A stretch of 8,866 nt of DNA from JBDSSS01 sp039928615. GTDB taxonomy: Bacteria; Actinomycetota; Actinomycetes; Actinomycetales; Dermatophilaceae. This document shows, one piece after another, positions 1-7,334 of this stretch. The translations under genes were made by a program, and so were the position numbers. The notes under the pieces are model-generated. The model saw only the letters and a list, made by a program, of their open reading frames with translations, was not told the origin of the DNA and made no database searches. The stretch's first letter is position 1. Each line of letters starts with the position of its first letter. The DNA is taken from positions 1 through 8,866 of the forward strand of contig JBDSSS010000014.1 in the NCBI GenBank assembly GCA_039928615.1, given 5' to 3'.

Positions 1-2397
1 CTCCCACGAGCCGCGGTGCGGCACGAGCGTGAGGCTCATCTGCGCCGGCCCGAGCACCTGCGCCGCCGGGGTCGGCAGCTGCGGCCCGGCCGGCTCGCTC
101 CGGTGCGGGTGGACGTTGCGACTGAGGTAGCCGACGGCACGCAGCAGGGTGACGGCCACCTCGGTGCCGCCGTCCGGAGCGTCGACCACCTCGTACTCCG
201 TGCTGCGTCCCAGCACGACACCCATGCCGCCGGCGTCGACGAAGCGCTCGGCGGGGAAGGTCGCGAGCGGGTGCTCGCCCACCGGTCCGGCCTCGGCGGT
301 GCGGCCGCGGCGCACGACGTCGAGCTGCCCCTGCGCGTGGGAGTGGTCCGCCGGGACGAGGGTGGGCACGTGCAGCCGCAGTCGGTGGTCGCTCGACCGG
401 TTCTCCCACGCGAGGTCGACCCGGACGAAGGGCTCACCGGCCCGCAGCTCCACGTCCATGACGACGGTTGTCGGCTCGGTGGTCGTCGAACGTCCCTCGG
501 CGTCACTCGCGGTGGGGAGCTCGTAGCGGCGCTCGACGCGCAACCGTCCGACGAGCGGTCCCGCCGTGCTCCTCCGGCTCACGGTGACGGACCCCGGGCG
601 GTCGACCAGCCGGTCCTCTCGCGGCGGGCCGTAGTTGTAGGTGTCACCGCAGTCGCCGCCGTCCACGAGACGGCCCACGCCGCCCACCGTCGTGCCGTCC
701 ACCGTGAGCGCGAGGGTGCCGCCCCCCTCCACCGAGACGGCCACGAGACCGTTGTCGAGGTGACCATCGTCCGTGAGGACGGATGACCCCTGCTGGCCGG
801 GGGAGCCGGACGGGATCTCGCAGATGCGGGTCGCGGTCCAGCCCAGGGCGGGCACGGGGACGTGCGCCGCGAGCTGCCGCCGGGGCTCGTCACGGGTGAT
901 CACCTGCCACAGCGTGTCCTCGGCGCACCCCTCGGCGGCATCGCGCAGCCGGTGCTCAGCCGTGATCGCGTCGAAGTCCGGGTCGCCGTGGTCCGCGAGC
1001 TCGAAGGTGACCGTGTGGGACTCGACGTCGACGACCAGGTCGGCGACCTCGATACCGAAGAGCTCCATGTCATGGACCCGGTGCATGAGCGTGGTCAGGT
1101 CGGGTGATCTCACCGTCTCGCGAGCCAGCTCGCGTTGCGGCCGTCCGAGCTCCTGGGCCGGGACGACGGCGCCTCCGGGCAGGGCGAGACCGACTGCGCC
1201 CCAAGCCTCCGGGACCGGGATCGTGACGTCGACGAGGTCGGTGCGCGGGGCCGGCAGGGGATTGGCCACCACGAGCGCATCGCGGGGGGTCGCACCCGTC
1301 GCGGGGACAAGCGCCCGGTCGCGGACGGCACGCGCGGCGTGCTCCGCCTCCTGGAGGCGGGCGAGCACCTGCACCGCCGTCTCGTCCACGCCGCACCCGG
1401 TGACCGAGTCGTGGCAGGAGGAGTCGATGACGTTGCGCCACGCGAGGTCGAGGTAGTGCGCGGGAGGAGTCGCCAGCCAGAGCGCCGCGAAGGGCTCGGC
1501 ATAGCGGGCCAGCAGGCGCTCGGAGCGCGCCATCGCCTCCTTGAGCTGCCACCGCACCGAGAGCACCCCGGGAAGGATGTTGGCGCGCGCGTGGCTGCGC
1601 AGCTCGCCCTCGATCACGGGCAGGTCCGCCCGAGGGGCACCCGTGGCCTCGAGGTATGCGGTGAGGGTCCCCACGCGCACCCGGACCCCACCGTCCGCGT
1701 TGAGGTCCGCCACGTCCGTCATCAGCGTCGGCAGCGGCGCGGCGTGGTCGGTGCCGTAGAGGGCGAGGAAGTCGCGCTCGCCGTACCAGTGGTCCTGCTC
1801 CCCGAGCCGGGTGCCCAGACGTGCCCGGGCGTCCCCACCGTGGCCGAAGACGTCGGCGGCGTTGCCGTAGCTGTTGGCCAGGAACTCGGTGCGCACCCCG
1901 GTTCCGTCCGGTGACCGCCACCAGAACTCGTTGCGGTCGAGGGCGGCCGGCACCCCCCGGTAGACGACCGCTCGGTCGATGCCGACGTGGTGCAGGATCT
2001 GTGGCATCTGCGAGCAGTGGCCGAACATGTCCGGGAGGTAGCCGACCTCCATCGCCGGACCCAGCCGCCGGGCGTCGGCGAGCCCGGTCTCGAGGTTGCG
2101 GATCATCGTCTCGCCGGAGCAGAGGAACTCGTCCATCAGCACCCGCCACGGCCCCACCGCGAGCTGGCCCCGCTCCACCAGGGTGCGGACCCGGTCGCGC
2201 TGCTCCGGCCGGACCTCGAGGTAGTCCTCGACCGCGGCCATCTGCCCGTCCATCGTGAACCGGAAGCCCGGCTCGGCGTCAGCGCGCGAGACGACGTCGT
2301 CCATGAGGTCGACGAGCCTGAGACGGAACTGTTGGAACGGCTCGTACCACTCACGATCCCAGTGCGTGTGGGGGACCAGCCAGACCATCGACGTCAT
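1..2397 (-). CDS. GH38 alpha-mannosidase, MngB-like, 3' end outside the window
   Basis: This gene encodes a glycoside hydrolase family 38 retaining alpha-mannosidase, probably cytoplasmic because no signal peptide is visible. The frame is open for 799 codons from the ATG at 2397 and runs off the window start, so the C-terminus is missing. The N-terminus reads VWLVPHTHWDREWYEPFQQF, the HWDREWY signature of the mannosylglycerate-hydrolase (MngB) branch. By family comparison H12 and D14 are zinc ligands, D123 in PDMFGHCSQMPQIL is the nucleophile, and H329 in SCHDSVTGCGVDE is a later zinc ligand. Catalytic domain is roughly residues 4-260, the helical middle domain about 265-345, and the rest the beta-rich C-terminal part, ending at PHRGSWE. 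An in-frame TGA at 2403-2401 lies two codons upstream, so the start is the ATG at 2397 or the one at 2388; neither has a strong ribosome binding site. The substrate (mannosylglycerate, mannosides or glycan) cannot be told from sequence. It follows the helicase gene after 134 bp on the same strand. Family assignment is firm; substrate is not. Confidence 0.93.
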   Translation of the reverse strand, partial: MTSMVWLVPHTHWDREWYEPFQQFRLRLVDLMDDVVSRADAEPGFRFTMDGQMAAVEDYLEVRPEQRDRVRTLVERGQLAVGPWRVLMDEFLCSGETMIRNLETGLADARRLGPAMEVGYLPDMFGHCSQMPQILHHVGIDRAVVYRGVPAALDRNEFWWRSPDGTGVRTEFLANSYGNAADVFGHGGDARARLGTRLGEQDHWYGERDFLALYGTDHAAPLPTLMTDVADLNADGGVRVRVGTLTAYLEATGAPRADLPVIEGELRSHARANILPGVLSVRWQLKEAMARSERLLARYAEPFAALWLATPPAHYLDLAWRNVIDSSCHDSVTGCGVDETAVQVLARLQEAEHAARAVRDRALVPATGATPRDALVVANPLPAPRTDLVDVTIPVPEAWGAVGLALPGGAVVPAQELGRPQRELARETVRSPDLTTLMHRVHDMELFGIEVADLVVDVESHTVTFELADHGDPDFDAITAEHRLRDAAEGCAEDTLWQVITRDEPRRQLAAHVPVPALGWTATRICEIPSGSPGQQGSSVLTDDGHLDNGLVAVSVEGGGTLALTVDGTTVGGVGRLVDGGDCGDTYNYGPPREDRLVDRPGSVTVSRRSTAGPLVGRLRVERRYELPTASDAEGRSTTTEPTTVVMDVELRAGEPFVRVDLAWENRSSDHRLRLHVPTLVPADHSHAQGQLDVVRRGRTAEAGPVGEHPLATFPAERFVDAGGMGVVLGRSTEYEVVDAPDGGTEVAVTLLRAVGYLSRNVHPHRSEPAGPQLPTPAAQVLGPAQMSLTLVPHRGSWE

Positions 2398-2531
2398 GGC
2401 TCACGATCATGTCAGGCAAGGCAGTGGCACGGTGAGGACCCGACCCGGAGATGCGCCGCCGTCGCTCGCTCTGTGAGCTGACCGGGCCGCGAGCAGTGCG
2501 CCTCGCCGACCGGCGTCCTGGACCTCGAGCC
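2398..2531. other. intergenic gap between helicase stop and mannosidase start
   Basis: These 134 bp separate two minus-strand genes. I see no convincing coding frame and no intrinsic terminator: the best hairpin, CGCCG-AC-CGGCG at 2504-2515, has five-base arms, a two-base loop and no T tract. No clear -35/-10 pair is visible. The mannosidase could be read through from the helicase gene or have its own unrecognised promoter here. Confidence 0.4.
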
Positions 2532-4394
2532 TCAGCGCGACCTCGGGCCCGTGCGGCTGACGGATGTGCGCTTCCGGTAGGCATCCCAGATCGTCGGGCT
2601 CAGCCGACCCCGGTCGCCGACCGGCAGTCCTGCTGACCGTGCCCACGCCCGCACCTCGGCAGCGCTCGACTCGGGCGCAGCCGCCGGTGCGGCAGGGGCG
2701 GGACGGATGGCACGGGCTGCCCGGACCTCGGACCGTCCCGCGCGACCGCCCTCCGGCGGGGCATCCGTGGGGTCCTTCCCGACACCGAGCAGGCCGCGGA
2801 TGTCCTCCGCCGTCAGCGGCGCGCCCATGAGCCCACCCTCGTCGACGACCTTCGCGAAGAGCTCGCGCTTGCGGTCCTGAAGGTCCAGCACCTTCTGCTC
2901 GATCGTGTCCTCGCTGACGAGGCGGTAGACCATGACGGTCTTGACCTGGCCGATCCGGTGCGCGCGGTCGATGGCTTGCGCCTCGACGGCAGGGTTCCAC
3001 CACGGGTCGAGCACGAACACGTAGTCCGCCTCGGTGAGCGTGAGGCCCGATCCACCGGCCTTCAGGCTGATGACGAAGACCGGCGCGTCGCCCTCGACGA
3101 AGGACGCGATCCGCTGGGGCCGGTCGCGCGTGCGACCGTCGAGGTAGACGTGGTCCAGACCCTCCTCGCGAAGGCGCCTGCGCACGATGCGGAGGAAGCC
3201 GGTTAACTGGCTGAACACGAGGCACCGGTGTCCCTCCGCCGCCACCTCGACCAGCTGCTCGATCAACGCCTCGACCTTGCTCGACGGCACGCTGGCCGGG
3301 GCGTCCGGTTCGACGAGGTGCACGTCGAGACTGAGCTGGCGCAGCTTCGTCAGCGCACTGAGGATGGCGATGCGGTTGCGGTCGACGTCACCGAGCAGGC
3401 CGAGGATGCGTTGCCGTTCGCGAGCGAGGTGCCGGTCATAGATGCGCCGGTGCCGCGGGTCGAGCTCCACCCGCATCACCTGCTCGACCTTGGGCGGCAG
3501 GTCCGGTGCCACCGACTCCTTCGTCCGGCGCAGCATGAGCGGCCGGATGCGCCGGCGCAACGTGTCGAGCAGCTCGGGGGAGGTGCCCGACTCGATCGGC
3601 CGCCGGTAGAGCGCGGTGAACGCCTGCGGCGACGGGAAGAGACCCGGGGCCACGATCGACAGCAGGGCCCACAGGTCCATCAAGGAGTTCTCGAGGGGGG
3701 TGCCGGTGATGGCCAGCTTGAAGGGCGCCGGGAGCCGGCGGGCAGCGGCATACGTCCGGGCTTGGTGGTTCTTGACGAACTGTGCCTCGTCGAGCACGAG
3801 CCCACCCCACGGACACGCGCGGAAGGCCACCTCGTCGATGCGGAAGATGGCATACGACGTGACGACGATGTGCGCCCCTTCGATCGCCTCCGCGAGCCGC
3901 GTGCCCCTTCGTCGTTGCGTCTCGGTCAGGGTGGTGACCACCAGCTCCGGCGTGAACCGTGCGGCCTCGCGCAACCAGATGGAGACGACGCTCGTCGGTG
4001 CCACGACGAGCAGCGGCGCCTCGGGCGTCAGGGTGCCCGCCGAGCGGGCCCGTTCGGCCATGGCCAGGGCCTGCAGCGTCTTGCCCAACCCCATGTCGTC
4101 GGCGAGGATGCCGCCGAGCTGGTGGTCCCAGAGCAGCGACAGCCACTGGTAGCCCGCGAGCTGGTACGGACGCAGGTCGGCCGCGAGCCCCGCCGGGGGA
4201 GCGGGTCGGGGAACGTCCCCGAGACCGAGCAGGGGCTGGACCGACCGCGACCACTGCTCTCCCTGGTGCGCGACGACGCCGAGCTCGACGAGCTCGGCCC
4301 ACAGGCCAGCCTGGAACCGGTTGATCCGCAGCCCGTCCGTCGGCCGGTCCTGCAGCGTCCGAGCCTCGTCGACGATCCGGCGCAGCGTGTGCAA
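2532..4394 (-). CDS. C-terminal half of SNF2 helicase: ATPase core with Lsr2-like tail
   Basis: This frame holds a complete SNF2-family ATPase, a double-stranded DNA translocase/remodeller of the HepA/RapA-like bacterial group. In numbering of the rejoined 1,241-residue protein: Walker A DDMGLGKT 720-727, DEAQ box 823-826, motif III TGTPLEN from 851, motif V SLKAGGSGLTLT 1064-1075, then WWNPAVEAQAIDRAHRIGQ up to 1104 with the motif VI arginine. All key residues look intact. After an Ala/Pro-rich linker, residues about 1200-1229 (2571-2660) read VRAWARSAGLPVGDRGRL and on to IWDAYRK, which resembles the Lsr2 C-terminal DNA-binding domain with its RGR minor-groove motif. The TTG at 4394 is only the first start-like codon in this frame and is probably an internal leucine (residue 622); coding similarity extends upstream to about 4418. 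If the frameshift is real, expression of the ATPase would need reinitiation. Confidence 0.9.
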   Translation of the reverse strand: MHTLRRIVDEARTLQDRPTDGLRINRFQAGLWAELVELGVVAHQGEQWSRSVQPLLGLGDVPRPAPPAGLAADLRPYQLAGYQWLSLLWDHQLGGILADDMGLGKTLQALAMAERARSAGTLTPEAPLLVVAPTSVVSIWLREAARFTPELVVTTLTETQRRRGTRLAEAIEGAHIVVTSYAIFRIDEVAFRACPWGGLVLDEAQFVKNHQARTYAAARRLPAPFKLAITGTPLENSLMDLWALLSIVAPGLFPSPQAFTALYRRPIESGTSPELLDTLRRRIRPLMLRRTKESVAPDLPPKVEQVMRVELDPRHRRIYDRHLARERQRILGLLGDVDRNRIAILSALTKLRQLSLDVHLVEPDAPASVPSSKVEALIEQLVEVAAEGHRCLVFSQLTGFLRIVRRRLREEGLDHVYLDGRTRDRPQRIASFVEGDAPVFVISLKAGGSGLTLTEADYVFVLDPWWNPAVEAQAIDRAHRIGQVKTVMVYRLVSEDTIEQKVLDLQDRKRELFAKVVDEGGLMGAPLTAEDIRGLLGVGKDPTDAPPEGGRAGRSEVRAARAIRPAPAAPAAAPESSAAEVRAWARSAGLPVGDRGRLSPTIWDAYRKRTSVSRTGPRSR

Positions 4395-6256
4395 CGTCGG
4401 GACGTCCAGCGAGAACCCGTGCCGTCGTCGAGGATGAGGTGCGTCTCGTCCGCGGCGAGCGCCTGGAGCAGACGAGCCAGCGGGACCGGCCTGCCGTCGA
4501 CGCTGACGTTGATGCCCAGGTCAAACCAGTCGAGCTGCGGCCCGTCGCCGTGACCATCGGTGTGGTCGTCCACCCGGCCGGTGCCGGTCAGGCCGTCCGT
4601 GACCAGGTCTGCCGGGTCACCTGGGTCTGCCGGGTCACCCGGGTCGAACGCCGACACGGCGACCACCGGTGTCGCGGTGCTCTCCACGTAGGTGAGGAGT
4701 TCACCGACGACGGTCACCTCGACGTCGTCGCGTGCCTCGAGCACGGGCAGGACGTCGCGGACGAAGACGACCGTGTCCATCCCGGCCAGCTCGGGCTCGA
4801 GCACGAGTCCGAGCCGGCCCAGTCCCGGCTTCGGGACGCGCAGACCGGCGATAGCGTCCAGGTCGTCGAGGGCGACGATGCCCGCGAGCAGCGCCTCCTC
4901 GGCGTCCCGGTCACGTGGCACGGGGTCCACGGGGTCCGCGGGGTCGCCGGTCGCGGAGCGGCGCGCCAGCAGCGGCACGTCGACGGCGCCGTCTCCCACG
5001 ACGTAGCGGAAGGACCAGCGCAGCCCGAGGCGGTGGTCCGCGTGAGCGACCACGCGCAGCGCCAGCGTGGGTGGCCGCACCTCGGGCAGCTCCACGCTGT
5101 CGTCCCGGGACCCGACGCTCGCCAGCCGCCTCAGCGTCGGGACGTAGAAGGTGAGGAACCGGTCGACGTCCGGGGCCGGCACGGTGATCTCGCCGTGCCG
5201 TCGGACAAGGTCGGCCAGCGTCGGATCAAGGGGGCTCTCGAAGCGGGCGAGGGTGAACCCGGCCCCGGTCTGCACGAAGACCCCGTGCGGGGGCGACCCG
5301 ATGAACTGGGGAGGTCCGTCGGTGGCGGGGACCGCGACGGCGGCGACGACGAGCAGCTCACCCCCCGGGGCGCGCGACAGGTCGAGAGCCGCGCTCACCG
5401 GCTCTGTCGCCACGTGCACCGGCAGGTGTCCACGCTGACCCGCGACGATGGACACCCCGGCCGCCAGGGCGTCGTCGAGGAGCCGCCAGAGCGCCTGTCC
5501 GAGCCCGCCTGCGTCCAGGGTCTGGCTGGAGTAGGACGAGTAGTAGGAGGTGGAGTGGGCTCGCTCGGCCAGATGGAGGGCCTTGATCGCCGCCCGCTGG
5601 GCCGGGTCGGCCCGCCGGGCCCGCGCGCCGTAGTCAAGGTCCTGCCAGCCGATCCCGGTGCGCACCCAGTTGTCGTTCGCTCCCCGCGCGACCGGCCGCA
5701 GCCTGAGGCTCGGGGACGCCACCGGCTCTCCGACGCGTTGGCTGGGGCGACTCACCTCGACCAGCAGGCCCAAGGCGTCGGCCGGGTTTGCGGTGTAGGC
5801 CCCCGTGGTCGGCGCCCGAAGGATGGGGTCGAGCAGCGCCTGCCACGCTGATCCGGGCACGGCGGCCCCCGGTGCCCGTGCTGTGTGCCGTGTCGTGGGC
5901 GTTGCCTCGGTCAGCGCCAGGACCGTGGCCACCACGTGTTTGCAGTCGCCGCCCATGGGGCACGTGCAGCTGCTCGACCACTCGAGCGCGCCCGGCTCGA
6001 GCGCGGCCAGCGCGTCCGGGGTCTCCTCTTCGGGCCAGTCGAGAGCGATGACCGAGGTGTAGGGCCGGCCTCGGCTCCCTGCCACGGTGGCCGTGACCAT
6101 CGTGCCCTGCTCGCCGACGGCATAGCGCAGCACCCGACCCTGCCGGTGGTAGGCCTTCCCCCGGTCGACGGTGGCTCTGCCGAGCTCGAGGCGGAGGCGG
6201 TCGACGTCGAGGAGCCGGACCCACGCAGGCGGAGTCGGATGTGTTGCCGCCGTCAT
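4028..6256 (-). CDS. N-terminal half of SNF2 helicase: SWIM zinc finger and SNF2-associated region
   Basis: This is the 5' part of the helicase gene. The formal frame is 742 codons, but only residues 1-613 (6256 down to about 4418) are genuine; the remainder is out-of-frame translation of the ATPase region. A SWIM zinc finger is seen as CTCPMGGDCKH with C97, C99, C105 and H107, a putative DNA- or protein-binding module often found at the N-terminus of bacterial SNF2 proteins. It is followed by a long region of bacterial SNF2-associated type, ending DGPQLDWFDLGINVSVDGR and LARLLQALAADETHL. Two Asp-Pro-rich linkers, near residues 431-440 and 538-551, are encoded by tandem DNA repeats. A Ser/Tyr-rich stretch, HSTSYYSSYSSQ, lies near residues 233-244. 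The ATG at 6256 is the only usable start after an in-frame TAG at 6301-6299, although it lacks a recognisable Shine-Dalgarno sequence. The gap to the nuclease stop upstream is 58 bp, which suggests one transcript. Confidence 0.85.
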   Translation of the reverse strand: MTAATHPTPPAWVRLLDVDRLRLELGRATVDRGKAYHRQGRVLRYAVGEQGTMVTATVAGSRGRPYTSVIALDWPEEETPDALAALEPGALEWSSSCTCPMGGDCKHVVATVLALTEATPTTRHTARAPGAAVPGSAWQALLDPILRAPTTGAYTANPADALGLLVEVSRPSQRVGEPVASPSLRLRPVARGANDNWVRTGIGWQDLDYGARARRADPAQRAAIKALHLAERAHSTSYYSSYSSQTLDAGGLGQALWRLLDDALAAGVSIVAGQRGHLPVHVATEPVSAALDLSRAPGGELLVVAAVAVPATDGPPQFIGSPPHGVFVQTGAGFTLARFESPLDPTLADLVRRHGEITVPAPDVDRFLTFYVPTLRRLASVGSRDDSVELPEVRPPTLALRVVAHADHRLGLRWSFRYVVGDGAVDVPLLARRSATGDPADPVDPVPRDRDAEEALLAGIVALDDLDAIAGLRVPKPGLGRLGLVLEPELAGMDTVVFVRDVLPVLEARDDVEVTVVGELLTYVESTATPVVAVSAFDPGDPADPGDPADLVTDGLTGTGRVDDHTDGHGDGPQLDWFDLGINVSVDGRPVPLARLLQALAADETHLILDDGTGSRWTSRRCTRCAGSSTRLGRCRTGRRTGCGSTGSRLACGPSSSSSASSRTRESSGRGRSSPCSVSGTFPDPLPRRGSRPTCVRTSSRATSGCRCSGTTSSAASSPTTWGWARRCRPWPWPNGPARRAP
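4608..4643. repeat. 18-bp tandem duplication coding an Asp-Pro linker
   Basis: TCTGCCGGGTCACCTGGG at 4608-4625 is followed directly by TCTGCCGGGTCACCCGGG at 4626-4643, with one mismatch. On the coding (minus) strand it gives the repeated peptide DPGDPADPGDPADL in the helicase N-terminal half. The unit is a multiple of three, so copy number can vary without breaking the frame. Confidence 0.85.
4922..4948. repeat. three 9-bp tandem units coding a second Asp-Pro linker
   Basis: Three adjacent 9-mers, GGGGTCCAC, GGGGTCCGC and GGGGTCGCC, give the peptide GDPADPVDP on the minus strand at about residues 437-445 of the helicase. It resembles the 18-bp repeat at 4608-4643 in peptide content (Asp-Pro-Ala), so the two linkers may have grown by the same slippage process. 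Confidence 0.7.
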
Positions 6257-6314
6257 CGCGGGCCAGCGCCGTCGGTCCCGTGTCCCATCGGCGCGAGCCT
6301 ACGACACGGGATCG
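6257..6314 (-). other. 58-bp spacer between nuclease and helicase genes
   Basis: The spacer carries no hairpin followed by a T tract and no evident promoter, so read-through from the nuclease gene into the helicase gene is the simplest reading. It has no purine-rich ribosome binding site ahead of the ATG at 6256, which suggests weak or coupled initiation, a common situation in GC-rich actinobacteria. Confidence 0.45.
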
Positions 6315-7334
6315 TCAGTCGACCCCGTCACTCGCGTGACTGCTCTCGAAGGCTGACCAGATCTCGGGCTTGAGCCGTCCACGGTCACTCACGGGCAGCC
6401 CCTCGGCGAGCGCCCACGCGCGCACGGTGGCGGTGCTCGCCGGTGCCGGCGGCATCGGACCAGCGGAAGCGAGCGTGGCGATCCGGGTGTCGGCGTCGCC
6501 GTGGGTGCCGACCTCGTGAAGGGCCGCGGCTAGGAAGCGGTAGGTCCATTCCTGCGCGAGGGCCCGGGTCTCGGCGAAGACGATCGGCACGCTCGGATAC
6601 CGGGCCTGACACTCCGCGATGGCGTCGGCCACCACCGCCGGCCTCACGTGGGTCAGGGCGAAGACGCGTGAGTAGCGCTCCTCCACGACGACGGCGGCCC
6701 GGGGGAGGCCACTGAGCTCGCTCAGCGCATACCGCAGCTTTCCGTTGAGCAGCGACGAGGCGAGGTCCTCGAGGCTCTTGCGCTCGACGGCGGCCACGAC
6801 CGAGCCGCCCAACCGGACGGCGTAGTCGCCGGCATCGAGCCGCTGCTTCTGCGTCGTCACCTGCTGGTGGCTGAACCGCCACGCGTAGCGCTCATGGGTG
6901 TCGACGAGGATCTCGAGGGGACCGGCCGGTGCGCTCTCCCCGGTCACGCCGGCGGCGCGCGCCGTGGGGATCCGCACCGACGGCCGGGCCTGCTTGGCGG
7001 TGCGGGCGCTCTGCCAGAAGATCGCCTCGCGCCCCTTGACGTGGGTGAGCACGAACTGCGACCGGCTCTCCTTCGTGCGGTCGAGGACGAGCTCGATCGC
7101 CGCCCCGCGCCGGGTGCAGACCCGGGTGGCCACCCGCTCGACGACGTCGGCCTCCTCGGGCCAGGCCTCCGCCCGGTGGCAGTAGACCTTGCTCGTCCGC
7201 GGCCAGGTGTCCTTGCTCTTGAGCACGATGCCGTCAACCCCCAACGGGATGCGCACCAGATAGGGCAGGGTGCTGTCCGGGTCGGGGTTCCTGGCGATGA
7301 GGAAGTCATCAGGCACGTGGACATGGTGGCCCAA
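6315..7334 (-). CDS. ERCC4/XPF-type nuclease with Lsr2-like C-terminal domain
   Basis: This gene encodes a predicted DNA nuclease of about 339 residues. Residues 1-138 are a domain I cannot name, including FLIARNPDPDSTLPYLVRIP and AIFWQSARTAKQARPSVRIP. The ERCC4 domain starts near 140 with ILVDTHERYAWRF (D145, E148), then LDAGDYAV (D170) and VAAVERKSLEDLASSL (E184, R185, K186, D190), so the metal-dependent GDXnERKX3D active site is complete. The domain ends near residue 275. Residues 303-331 (6342-6428) read VRAWALAEGLPVSDRGRL then IWSAFES, an Lsr2-like DNA-binding tail nearly matching that of the helicase. No helix-hairpin-helix or helicase part is fused, unlike eukaryotic XPF. The frame opens with TTG at 7334, right after an in-frame TGA at 7337-7335; GTG at 7316 would give MPDDFLIARNP and may be the true start. 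It lies 58 bp upstream of the helicase gene and is probably the first gene of that transcript. Confidence 0.9.
   Translation of the reverse strand: MGHHVHVPDDFLIARNPDPDSTLPYLVRIPLGVDGIVLKSKDTWPRTSKVYCHRAEAWPEEADVVERVATRVCTRRGAAIELVLDRTKESRSQFVLTHVKGREAIFWQSARTAKQARPSVRIPTARAAGVTGESAPAGPLEILVDTHERYAWRFSHQQVTTQKQRLDAGDYAVRLGGSVVAAVERKSLEDLASSLLNGKLRYALSELSGLPRAAVVVEERYSRVFALTHVRPAVVADAIAECQARYPSVPIVFAETRALAQEWTYRFLAAALHEVGTHGDADTRIATLASAGPMPPAPASTATVRAWALAEGLPVSDRGRLKPEIWSAFESSHASDGVD

Larger units (their letters stand above)
2532..6256 (-). pseudogene. SWIM-SNF2 helicase locus, frameshifted by one missing base at 4416-4420
   Basis: The two adjoining open frames belong to a single ancestral or true gene of 1,241 codons plus stop if one base is restored. 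In the upstream frame the protein reads sensibly to ETHLILDDGTG and then becomes an R/S/C-rich shadow until a stop at 4028. In the other frame it continues as GFSLDVPTLHTLRRIVDEAR, which is what SNF2-associated domains carry at this point. On the coding strand the break is in ACGGG (4420-4416), where one extra C or G would rejoin the frames. No other stop or decay is visible in either half, which argues for a very recent mutation or a sequencing/assembly error. There is no X XXY YYZ slippery heptamer, so programmed frameshifting is unlikely. The intact protein would be a SWIM zinc finger, SNF2-associated domain, SNF2 ATPase and Lsr2-like tail. The label pseudogene is formal; function is lost only if the base is really absent. 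Confidence 0.85.

Noticed and set aside
16..2258. Plus-strand ORFs opposite the mannosidase
   Set aside because: They are biased in composition and lack motifs; the minus strand is continuously open with the GH38 signatures in order.
2504..2515. Terminator hairpin CGCCG-AC-CGGCG after the helicase gene
   Set aside because: The arms are short, the loop is two bases and there is no T tract; such hairpins are expected by chance at this GC content.
4028..4418. C-terminal 130 residues of the upstream helicase frame as a real protein tail
   Set aside because: The stretch is R/S/C-rich and is the out-of-frame reading of the SNF2 sequence including Walker A.
4410..4425. Programmed -1 ribosomal frameshift
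   Set aside because: No slippery heptamer of the X XXY YYZ type is present; the only run is GGG preceded by AC, and I see no obvious downstream stem-loop.
3228..5851. Long plus-strand ORFs (441 codons at 3228-4553, 470 codons at 4439-5851) opposite the helicase
   Set aside because: They are rich in R, G, H, Q and V, contain no recognisable domain and lie opposite well-supported SNF2 coding sequence; this is the usual antisense shadow in GC-rich DNA.
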